Under the pieces are notes generated by a model. That model saw only the letters and a program-made list of their open reading frames with translations, ran no database searches and was not told where the DNA came from. From the NCBI GenBank assembly GCA_900555165.1, contig USKE01000035.1:1-11682 (forward strand): DNA of 11,682 nucleotides, given 5' to 3'. Both the position numbers and the translations under genes were made by a program. Source of the DNA: an uncultured Porphyromonadaceae bacterium (lineage in GTDB: Bacteria > Bacteroidota > Bacteroidia > Bacteroidales > Muribaculaceae). Shown here one piece after another: positions 6,241 through 11,682 of this stretch. Position 1 is the first letter of the stretch. Every line of letters starts with the position of its first letter.

Positions 6241-7239
6241 ATGGTAAACTACAAAGACCTCGGCCTGGTGAACACCCGCGAGATGTTCGCCAAAGCCATC
6301 AAGGGCGGCTATGCCATCCCCGCCTTCAACTTCAACAACATGGAGCAGCTCCAGGCCATCATCAAAGCTGCCGCTGAAGAGAAATCACCCGTTATCCTGC
6401 AGGTATCGAAAGGCGCACGCAACTACGCCAACGCCACCCTGCTCCGCTACATGGCTCAGGGCGCCGTGGCTTACGCCAAGGAACTCGGCTGGGAGCACCC
6501 CCAGATCGTTCTTCACCTCGATCACGGCGATTCGTTCGAGCTCTGCAAAGACTGCATCGACAACGGTTTCTCGTCAGTGATGATCGACGGCTCGCACCTC
6601 CCCTACGAGGAGAACGTCGCCCTCACTAAAAAAGTCGTTGACTACGCACACCAGTACGACGTTACAGTCGAGGGTGAGCTCGGCGTACTCGCCGGCGTAG
6701 AAGACGAGGTTTCTTCTGACCACCACACCTACACCGACCCCGAAGAGGTTATCGACTTCGCCACCCGCACAGGCTGCGACTCACTCGCAATCTCTATCGG
6801 CACCAGCCACGGCGCATACAAGTTCACCCCCGAGCAGTGCACCCGCAACGCCGAGGGCCGTCTCGTTCCGCCCCCTCTGGCATTCGACGTGCTCGACGCC
6901 GTTATGGAGAAACTCCCCGGTTTCCCCATCGTGCTCCACGGCTCTTCGTCGGTTCCCCAGGAATATGTTGACATGATCAACGAGTACGGCGGCAACCTTC
7001 CCGATGCCATCGGTATCCCCGAAGAGCAGTTGCGTAAGGCTGCCAAGTCTGCTGTTTGCAAAATCAACATCGACTCTGACTCACGTCTGGCTATGACAGC
7101 TGCTGTGCGCAAGGTATTCCATGACAAACCCGCTGAATTCGACCCCCGCAAATACCTCGGCCCGGCCCGCGACGAGATGGAGAAACTCTACAAGCACAAA
7201 ATCGTAAACGTGCTCGGTTCAAACGGCAAAGCCGAATAA
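6241..7239 (+). CDS. fba: Class II fructose-1,6-bisphosphate aldolase
   Basis: 332 residues from ATG 6241 (MVNYKDLGLVNTREMF, the usual N-terminus in Bacteroidales); an in-frame TTG at 6208 would add 11 residues not seen in the family. The enzyme cleaves fructose 1,6-bisphosphate to dihydroxyacetone phosphate and glyceraldehyde 3-phosphate (and the reverse) in the cytoplasm. Visible landmarks are LDHGDSFE with catalytic Asp94 and zinc ligand His95, SHGAYK with His190, LHGSSS with His233, and KINIDSD (274-280) for phosphate/substrate binding. It is complete, with no signal peptide. The gene stands alone between its own promoter and a strong terminator. Its wobble choices (more GTT, CGT, GAA) differ somewhat from the neighbouring receptor gene, which fits high expression. 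Gene symbol fba/fbaA is by function. Confidence 0.96.
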   Translation: MVNYKDLGLVNTREMFAKAIKGGYAIPAFNFNNMEQLQAIIKAAAEEKSPVILQVSKGARNYANATLLRYMAQGAVAYAKELGWEHPQIVLHLDHGDSFELCKDCIDNGFSSVMIDGSHLPYEENVALTKKVVDYAHQYDVTVEGELGVLAGVEDEVSSDHHTYTDPEEVIDFATRTGCDSLAISIGTSHGAYKFTPEQCTRNAEGRLVPPPLAFDVLDAVMEKLPGFPIVLHGSSSVPQEYVDMINEYGGNLPDAIGIPEEQLRKAAKSAVCKINIDSDSRLAMTAAVRKVFHDKPAEFDPRKYLGPARDEMEKLYKHKIVNVLGSNGKAE

Positions 7240-7262
7240 ACCCCGCCCGTAACCCATAACCC

Positions 7263-7312
7263 CGAGGCGCCGTGTCCCCCACCGGACACGGCGCCTCGTC
7301 CGTTTCTCTCCC
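7263..7312 (+). terminator. Intrinsic terminator after fba
   Basis: A perfect 15-bp GC-rich stem, CGAGGCGCCGTGTCC (7263-7277) with GGACACGGCGCCTCG (7284-7298), has a 6-base loop and is followed by a pyrimidine tract (TCCGTTTCTCTCCCC). It begins 23 bases after the aldolase stop. Confidence 0.8.
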
Positions 7313-7364
7313 CGCCGTTTCTCCCCGGCATCATATATGTCTATGATATTATGGTGTTTTTTTG

Positions 7365-7372
7365 TAACTTTG
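7365..7372 (+). promoter_or_regulatory. Bacteroidota -7 promoter element (TAACTTTG) for trpS
   Basis: TAACTTTG lies 20 bases before the trpS ATG and follows an AT-rich segment (7331-7363). It falls inside the upstream extension of the trpS frame, which argues that the in-frame ATG at 7351 is not the real start. No T-box or leader-peptide attenuator is visible in the short leader. Confidence 0.6.
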
Positions 7373-7392
7373 CGGGAAACAAAAGACACGAC

Positions 7393-8478
7393 ATGGAAAA
7401 AATCATACTTACCGGCGACAGACCTACGGGACGCCTCCACCTGGGGCACTTCGTGGGATCGCTGCGCCGTCGCGTGGAGCTGCAGAATTCCGGACTGTTC
7501 GACAAGATCTTCATCATGATCGCCGACGCACAGGCCCTGACCGACAACGCCGACAATCCCGAGAAGGTGCGTCAGAATGTGATAGAGGTGGCTCTCGACT
7601 ACCTCGCCGCCGGACTCGACCCGGAGAAGTCTACCATCTTCATCCAGACCCAGGTGCCCGAGCTCTGCGAGCTGGCGTTCTACTACATGAACCTGGTGTC
7701 GGTGAGCCGTGTGCAGCGCAACCCCACGGTGAAGACCGAAATCCAGATGCGCGGATTCGAGAAATCGATTCCGATGGGGTTCTTCTCATACCCGGTGAGC
7801 CAGGCGTCTGACATCACCGCCTTCAAGGCCACCACGGTGCCGGCGGGCGAAGACCAGTCGCCGATGATCGAGCTTACACGCGAGATCGTGAACCGTTTCA
7901 ACAATATCTACGGGCCCACGCTTGTAGAGCCGGAGATTCTGCTGCCCGACACGGCGGTATGCATGCGCCTGCCGGGAACCGACGGCAAAGCCAAGATGTC
8001 GAAATCGCTCGGCAACTGCATCTACCTCTCTGACACGCCCAAAGAGGTGAAGAAGAAGGTGAACTCGATGTACACCGACCCCGAGCATCTCACAATCGAC
8101 TCGCCGGGGCACCTCGAAGGTAACTGCCCGTTCATCTACCTCGACGCTTTCGCCACCGACGAGCAGGTAGCCCGTTTCGCCCCCGAGTTCGGCACCCTGC
8201 AGACGCTCAAAGACCGCTACACAGCCGGCGGCGTGGGCGACGGCACGGTGAAGAAACTGCTCATCAACGTGCTTGAGGAACTGCTTGTGTCCATCCGTGA
8301 GCGCCGCGCCTACTGGGAACAGCGCATCCCCGAGGTGTACGAGATTCTGCGCGCAGGGTCTGAGAAAGCCCGCGCCGTTGCCGCCACCACCCTTGAGGAG
8401 GTGCGCGACGCCATGAAGATCAATTACTTCTCAGACAAGGCCCTGATTGACGAACAGGCCAGACGTTTCAAGAAGTAA
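7393..8478 (+). CDS. trpS: Tryptophanyl-tRNA synthetase
   Basis: 361 residues from ATG 7393 ([24 protein letters not shown]). This class I aminoacyl-tRNA synthetase charges tRNA-Trp with tryptophan in the cytoplasm. The HIGH motif is HLGH (16-19) and the KMSKS loop is intact at 201-205. The bacterial TrpRS segments YPVSQASDI (133-141) and AGEDQ (151-155) are present. The C-terminal anticodon-binding helices run to residue 361. It is slightly longer than the common ~330-residue bacterial enzyme, with the extra length in the C-terminal helical part. The start choice rests on family alignment and on the promoter element just upstream. It is monocistronic here: a terminator precedes it and a convergent gene follows across a repeat-filled gap. 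Confidence 0.96.
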   Translation: MEKIILTGDRPTGRLHLGHFVGSLRRRVELQNSGLFDKIFIMIADAQALTDNADNPEKVRQNVIEVALDYLAAGLDPEKSTIFIQTQVPELCELAFYYMNLVSVSRVQRNPTVKTEIQMRGFEKSIPMGFFSYPVSQASDITAFKATTVPAGEDQSPMIELTREIVNRFNNIYGPTLVEPEILLPDTAVCMRLPGTDGKAKMSKSLGNCIYLSDTPKEVKKKVNSMYTDPEHLTIDSPGHLEGNCPFIYLDAFATDEQVARFAPEFGTLQTLKDRYTAGGVGDGTVKKLLINVLEELLVSIRERRAYWEQRIPEVYEILRAGSEKARAVAATTLEEVRDAMKINYFSDKALIDEQARRFKK

Positions 8479-8520
8479 ACGCGCCCTCTCCGGAGTCTAA
8501 ATCCCGCACTATAATGTGCA

Positions 8521-8633
8521 GGTATTCATTGTAGGGTCGCTACATGTAGCGACCGCCCCTGAGTAAGTTCAGTAAATTACTGTATTACAGCTGGTGAGCG
8601 GTCGCTACATGTAGCGACCCTACAATGAATACC
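8521..8633. repeat. 113-bp compound palindrome: 36-bp perfect inverted repeat with nested self-palindromes
   Basis: Bases 8521-8556 and 8598-8633 are perfect reverse complements, separated by 41 bases. Each arm contains its own perfect 20-bp palindrome, GGTCGCTACATGTAGCGACC (8535-8554 and 8600-8619). The DNA can thus form either one long stem or two smaller hairpins, as in a cruciform. The centre holds a near-palindrome, CAGTAAATTACTG (8570-8582). The TGTAGGG/CCCTACA edges of the arms match the repeat at 811-885. It begins 42 bases after the trpS stop, between two converging genes. Known parallels are REP/BIME units and small non-autonomous transposable elements. No terminal target duplication can be established by eye. 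Confidence 0.85.
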
Positions 8634-8651
8634 CTCCTCATCACATATTGC

Positions 8652-8726
8652 ATGTGGCGGTTTACAGAAAGTTTATACTGTATGACCGGTCTGTTCCTGC
8701 GCCGGGCTTCAGTCCGGCCGCCACAT
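8652..8726. repeat. Second compound inverted repeat (ATGTGGCGG ... CCGCCACAT)
   Basis: A 9-bp outer inverted repeat, ATGTGGCGG (8652-8660) and CCGCCACAT (8718-8726), encloses 57 bases. Next to the right arm is a hairpin, GCCGG-GCTTCAGT-CCGGC (8701-8718); no matching hairpin flanks the left arm. The layout resembles the neighbouring repeat but the sequence is unrelated, so it may be a separate small repeat family. It lies 37 bases upstream of the stop codon position of the minus-strand outer-membrane gene, so it may also serve that gene's transcript end. Confidence 0.55.
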
Positions 8727-8763
8727 CATCGTCAGTCGTCTGTCAGCCGGTTATGGCGCCCGC

Positions 8764-9822
8764 TCAGTTACCGAGGGTCACGCGCACCATCAGCCGCTGA
8801 TAGAAGATGAACGAACCGTCGGCGAAATGGAAGTCAAGCGAGGCCTGCAGATCAACCCACCGGTTGCGGTATATGCGGCCGTAGATATCGGTGCGGTTAT
8901 AGAATTTTGACTGGAAGAACGGCTCGCCCTGATACAGCTCGGCACCGAACGGCACATAGTTCCTGAACTGGCGCCCTCCGTAATAGAACATGTTCTTCAC
9001 CGCAAGCCAGCGCCAGGCCACGAACGCCTCTGCCCAGGCGCCGACGGGTGTCTGCCAGCCGTCGTCATCGGCGCGGTTGCGCTCTACGGTCAGCAGCGGC
9101 CCCACACGTACCATCAGCGAGTCACATGCGGTACGGCGCGACAGGTTCACGCCCACGTAGGGGTTGACGACGAAGTTGTCGGTGATATGCTCGTCGGAGG
9201 GTGAATTCTGCCGCAGGGCGAAATGGTTCATCATGGCGTGGCCGCCCACAAACAGCGGATTGCCGGCACGCGGGTGCCAGCGGCCGTGCACGACGATGTT
9301 GAACGCCTCGCGGCGCGTCTTCGACTGCATGCCGCGCCAGTCGATATAGGCGTCGAGGAAACCGCGGTCACGCACATACTGCATGAGGGCGCCGCGTATG
9401 TTGCGCTGGGTATAGGTGAGCGAGTCAGACCAGAGGAAAGCCGGCAGCTGCTCACGCAGCTGAGTGCGCGGAAACATGCCCATCGAGAAACGCCATGGCG
9501 AGCGCTCGCCGCCGTCGTGACGGTAATAGAGCGTCGGGGCTATCTTATAGCCGGCACAGTCGTTGTCGAGCGGCTGATACCACACGGCGCCCCCTGCGAT
9601 GCGGTCAGAGGGGGTGAACCTGAGCCCCACCTCGGGTGCCAGGCGTGTGAAGAAGAAGGTCTTGGTATCGGTGTAGCGGTTGTCGCCCTCGCGGTTGTCG
9701 AACACCGACTCGAAATCGATGTCCCAAGTGAACTGCGGTTTCTCGGCCCGGGCGCCGACCGTTGCCGCGGCAATGCAGAAAAGCACCGCCGCTAAGGCGG
9801 TGAGTCGTCGCAACAGGGTCAT
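8764..9822 (-). CDS. Predicted outer-membrane beta-barrel protein of unknown function
   Basis: 352 residues with a signal peptide (MTLLRRLTALAAVLFCIAAATVGARA, cleavage after residue 26; the Cys at 16 is not in a valid lipobox). The mature protein has short alternating aromatic/polar strands throughout (TKTFFFTRLAPEVGLRF, KIAPTLYYRHD, FVVNPYVGVNL, EAFVAWRWLAVKNMFYY, WVDLQASLDFHF, FIFYQRLMVRVTL), as expected of a barrel. It ends in LGN rather than the usual terminal Phe/Trp. I do not recognise the family. Its start overlaps the stop of the upstream yitT-type gene by ATGA, so the two are very likely translated together. Transcription would end in the repeat-filled gap shared with trpS. Confidence 0.6.
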   Translation of the reverse strand: MTLLRRLTALAAVLFCIAAATVGARAEKPQFTWDIDFESVFDNREGDNRYTDTKTFFFTRLAPEVGLRFTPSDRIAGGAVWYQPLDNDCAGYKIAPTLYYRHDGGERSPWRFSMGMFPRTQLREQLPAFLWSDSLTYTQRNIRGALMQYVRDRGFLDAYIDWRGMQSKTRREAFNIVVHGRWHPRAGNPLFVGGHAMMNHFALRQNSPSDEHITDNFVVNPYVGVNLSRRTACDSLMVRVGPLLTVERNRADDDGWQTPVGAWAEAFVAWRWLAVKNMFYYGGRQFRNYVPFGAELYQGEPFFQSKFYNRTDIYGRIYRNRWVDLQASLDFHFADGSFIFYQRLMVRVTLGN

Positions 9823-10808
9823 ATCACTTTTGAAGTGGGGTCAGGAAGGTTGGGATGCTCGATATGCTCGCCCGGCTTGCGCATCTTCAGCTTGATCTGG
9901 TCAAAGCCCTTGCCGTAGACACCGTTGACCTGCGCCTGGGTGATAAAGGCATCCTTGTCGATAGACTTTATGATGCGGAAAATCGTCACCGACTCGATCT
10001 TGCGGCACATCACAAGCAGCACCTTGATCTGTTTCTTCGAGTACCACCCCATGCCATCGATGATGGTGCAGCCACGCTGCGCCTCGTTGTTGATGGCGGT
10101 GGCGATGGCCTCCCACTTGGTGGAGAAGATGGTGAACTGCACGGCCATGCGGTTGGTGTTGATCATCATGTCGGTGACGAAGGGGATGACGAACAGAGCC
10201 ACAAGACCGTAGACCAGCGCCGGCACAGCGGCCTGGAAGTCGAAATCAGGGATATAGAAGAACTTGAGCACCACCGAGGTGGCGATGATCATGAAGTCGA
10301 AATAGACCATGGCGCGCCCTATCGACACGTTGCTCACGCGCGAGGCCACGGCGGCCACGATATCGGTGCCACCCGTCGAGCCGTTGTGGATGAACACCAG
10401 CCCGAGTCCCACGCCGCAGAGCACGGCGCCGATGATGATGTCCATGAATGTCTGACCCTCTACGGGCTGGAACTTGAACAGGGGCTGGAATATGGCGAAC
10501 ACCACCGTTACGAATATCACCCCCACAAGTGTGCGCACCACAAAGGTGCGGCCCACTATCCGATAGGCTATGAGCAGCAGTATGGCGTTGGCCGTGAAAA
10601 TCGTGACCGAATAGGGCACATGGAATCCGAACGACCCCCACGTGATCATGTCGACCACCTGGCTGACGCCGGCCATGCTGCCGATAACTACCTTGTCGGG
10701 CGCCGTGGCGATGAACGCACAGAAACCGAAGCCGTAGAGGGCAACACCGAGCACGATAAAGAAATAGTCTTTGGCGCGGAGCCAGAGTTTGGGTCTGTCG
10801 ATTGTCAT
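9819..10808 (-). CDS. YitT-family membrane protein (DUF161 + DUF2179)
   Basis: 329 residues. About six membrane spans occupy residues 14-215 (roughly 14-34, 63-85, 89-111, 122-141, 166-186, 195-213). The family signature NGSTGGTDIVA (142-152) follows the fourth. The C-terminal soluble domain (about 220-305) matches the DUF2179/YitT C-terminal pattern, with GMGWYSKKQIKVLLVMC and DAFITQAQVNGVYGKGF near its end. Members sit in the inner membrane; their transported substrate or role is not established. The start at 10808 is supported by a TAATTTTG element just upstream. The stop TGA overlaps the ATG of the downstream outer-membrane protein (ATGA). Pairing an inner-membrane YitT protein with a signal-peptide barrel protein is a lead towards function, not proof. 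Confidence 0.88.
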   Translation of the reverse strand: MTIDRPKLWLRAKDYFFIVLGVALYGFGFCAFIATAPDKVVIGSMAGVSQVVDMITWGSFGFHVPYSVTIFTANAILLLIAYRIVGRTFVVRTLVGVIFVTVVFAIFQPLFKFQPVEGQTFMDIIIGAVLCGVGLGLVFIHNGSTGGTDIVAAVASRVSNVSIGRAMVYFDFMIIATSVVLKFFYIPDFDFQAAVPALVYGLVALFVIPFVTDMMINTNRMAVQFTIFSTKWEAIATAINNEAQRGCTIIDGMGWYSKKQIKVLLVMCRKIESVTIFRIIKSIDKDAFITQAQVNGVYGKGFDQIKLKMRKPGEHIEHPNLPDPTSKVI

Positions 10809-10813
10809 TGCGA

Positions 10814-10821
10814 CAAAATTA
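10814..10821 (-). promoter_or_regulatory. Candidate -7 promoter element (TAATTTTG) for the yitT-type gene
   Basis: Read on the minus strand, TAATTTTG fits TAnnTTTG and ends 5 bases before the ATG, which would give a nearly leaderless mRNA. A second match, TAACTTTG at 10892-10899, would give a leader of about 80 bases beginning in the hairpin described next. I cannot choose between them. Confidence 0.4.
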
Positions 10822-10842
10822 CAACGAATTTAATACTGTTTT

Positions 10843-10892
10843 TAATAACAAGCGTCGCGGATTGCTCCCGACGGGGGGAGAATCCGCGACGC
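10843..10892 (-). terminator. Terminator of the xerC-hpf unit
   Basis: A 12-bp perfect stem, GCGTCGCGGATT (10852-10863) with AATCCGCGACGC (10881-10892), is extended by an inner CTCCC/GGGAG pair. On the minus strand it is followed by TTGTTATT, so it fits an intrinsic terminator for transcripts coming from hpf. Its outer edge abuts TAACTTTG (10892-10899, minus strand), so terminator and a possible yitT promoter overlap. Between it and the hpf stop (10900-11006) I see no gene. Confidence 0.65.
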
Positions 10893-11006
10893 AAAGTTAC
10901 GATTTTTTACGTCAGTCTAAGCGTGCCGACCACATATTGTACAACATATTTTCGGCATTTCGGCGCACGTCTCAGCGGCTCGGCCGCAAGTACGGCCCGG
11001 AAACGG

Positions 11007-11297
11007 TCATTTCTTGTCTTTTTTCTTCTCGGCCATGCGCTCCACAGCCTCAAGGCAGAGGTCCACTGCCTCCTCGAACGAGTTGGCCACCTTGGTAACC
11101 ACATACTCCTCCTGCGGAGCCAGAGCCGTCACCACGGCCTCTTTGTTCATGACGGTTTCGGGTTTGACGACCGACAGCTTGAAATCAACGCTTGTCAAGG
11201 CCGGTATATGGCGCTGAAGACGTTCGGCTTTCTTGTTGATGAACTCCACGAGACGGTCGTTGGCGTCAAAGTGGATGGCTTGAATACGTACTTCCAT
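11007..11297 (-). CDS. hpf: Ribosome hibernation-promoting factor, short HPF/RaiA family
   Basis: 96 residues beginning MEVRIQAIHFDANDRLVEFINKKAERL, the usual N-terminus of the S30AE/HPF fold (beta-alpha-beta-beta-beta-alpha). It continues with the basic and Asp/Glu-patterned strands VDFKLSVVKPE and EAVVTALAPQEEYVVTKVANSFEEAVDLCLEAVERM and a Lys-rich tail (EKKKDKK). It has only the ribosome-binding domain, without the dimerising tail of long HPF, which is the normal form in this group as far as I know. The protein binds the 30S subunit near the decoding centre and stores inactive ribosomes in slow growth. The gene lies 4 bases after the xerC stop, and its Shine-Dalgarno sequence is inside the end of xerC. 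Confidence 0.9.
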   Translation of the reverse strand: MEVRIQAIHFDANDRLVEFINKKAERLQRHIPALTSVDFKLSVVKPETVMNKEAVVTALAPQEEYVVTKVANSFEEAVDLCLEAVERMAEKKKDKK

Positions 11298-11301
11298 AGT
11301 C

Positions 11302-11682
11302 TTATCCTCCTTTTTGTTTGTGGTTATGGGCGCGGGGGTGCGCCTGTTGATAGTTTTGTTGAAGTTCGCGGTAGGTTATATGGGTGTAGATCTGCGTCGT
11401 GGCCAGCGAGGCATGTCCCAGCAGTTCCTGCACGGCCCTGAGGTCGGCGCCGTTGTTGAGCATGTCGGTGGCGAAACTGTGGCGCAGGGTGTGCGGCGAC
11501 AGGCGCGAGGCGTTGGTGTGCCCCTGCAGGGCATCGCGTACCACCCGTTCGACAAGCATCGGATACAGCGGCCGCCCGTCGGGACGGGTGAAAAAGCTCT
11601 CTTCCGACGACATGCCGGTGACACGGCGGCGCGCCTCGCGATAGCGCCGTATCCCGTCGGCGAGCTCGTCGCCGAATGGGAT
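11302..11682 (-). CDS. xerC: Tyrosine recombinase XerC/XerD-type, C-terminal part (5' end outside window)
   Basis: 126 residues are visible, starting inside the catalytic domain (IPFGDELADGIRRYR), because the gene runs off the right edge. The catalytic residues still in view are His64 and Arg67 in SPHTLRHSFATDM, His90 in LLGHASLATTQ, and the nucleophile Tyr99 in QIYTHI. The first Arg and the Lys lie outside the window. The protein ends in a short basic tail (AHNHKQKGG). Xer recombinases resolve chromosome dimers at dif with FtsK. The position directly before hpf matches the chromosomal xerC of Bacteroidales rather than a phage or transposon integrase, so a housekeeping role is likely. XerC against XerD cannot be told apart from this fragment with certainty. 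Confidence 0.85.
   Translation of the reverse strand: MPFGDELADGIRRYREARRRVTGMSSEESFFTRPDGRPLYPMLVERVVRDALQGHTNASRLSPHTLRHSFATDMLNNGADLRAVQELLGHASLATTQIYTHITYRELQQNYQQAHPRAHNHKQKGG
11305..11310 (-). promoter_or_regulatory. Strong ribosome binding site for hpf, encoded within the end of xerC
   Basis: On the minus strand AAAGGAGGATAAGACTATG places GGAGGA 7 bases before the hpf ATG. The two GGA codons are the final Gly-Gly of the recombinase, followed by its TAA. Strong Shine-Dalgarno sequences are uncommon in Bacteroidota, so this one suggests real translational coupling or reinitiation. Confidence 0.75.

Noticed and set aside
7351..7392. Upstream ATG start for trpS
   Set aside because: The TAACTTTG promoter element lies inside this extension, and the family N-terminus begins at [14 protein letters not shown].
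10900..11006. A tRNA gene between hpf and the terminator
   Set aside because: No acceptor stem, GTTCRA-type T-loop or CCA end can be arranged in this stretch.
9855..11441. A 528-codon open frame on the plus strand across yitT, the hpf region and part of xerC
   Set aside because: It runs antisense to three recognisable genes and one terminator. Its product is His/Asp/Glu-rich without any domain, which is what the reverse of GC-rich coding sequence gives.

Overview
The window looks like a gut-type Bacteroidales chromosome segment. Four things support this: a housekeeping aldolase and TrpRS that read like Bacteroidales proteins, a TonB-dependent receptor with a downstream lipoprotein, an ECF sigma cluster with a Spy-like protein, and repeated copies of the Bacteroidota -7 promoter element TAnnTTTG in front of genes. 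The genes are GC-rich, which would fit a family such as Muribaculaceae, but I cannot assign a genus. The first ~600 bases are different. They encode the C-terminal part of a relaxase of the type carried by Firmicutes mobilizable or conjugative elements, and the similarity stops abruptly. This is either a decayed insertion or an assembly join.

Layout from left to right: (1) 1-780, a truncated relaxase frame. (2) 605-1024, about 420 bases without a convincing gene but crowded with hairpins, including a TGTAGGG-bounded repeat. (3) 1025-2681, a minus-strand cluster: ECF sigma factor, then a small single-membrane-span protein, then a periplasmic Spy/CpxP-like protein. (4) Diverging from it on the plus strand, a TonB-dependent receptor (2859-5090) and a lipoprotein with an apparent internal duplication (5147-6067), closed by a strong terminator. 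(5) Class II fructose-bisphosphate aldolase (6241-7239) with its own promoter and terminator. (6) Tryptophanyl-tRNA synthetase (7393-8478). (7) 8479-8763, an intergenic space between converging genes holding a 36-bp perfect inverted repeat with nested palindromes and a second, smaller compound repeat. (8) On the minus strand, a YitT-family membrane protein whose stop overlaps the start of an outer-membrane-type protein (9819-10808, 8764-9822). (9) On the minus strand at the right edge, an xerC-type tyrosine recombinase (cut by the window end) coupled to a ribosome hibernation factor, ended by a terminator.

The genes form several separate transcription units rather than one system. The parts that may act together are the sigma/membrane/Spy trio (probably an envelope-related response), the receptor plus lipoprotein (probable uptake across the outer membrane), the yitT plus outer-membrane protein pair (translationally coupled) and the xerC-hpf pair (translationally coupled). 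The least explained material is the repeat family. The complete-looking copies lie between converging genes, have TGTAGGG at their outer edges and carry hairpins whose stem sequences differ but still pair. This is the organisation expected of REP/BIME-like or MITE-like elements.
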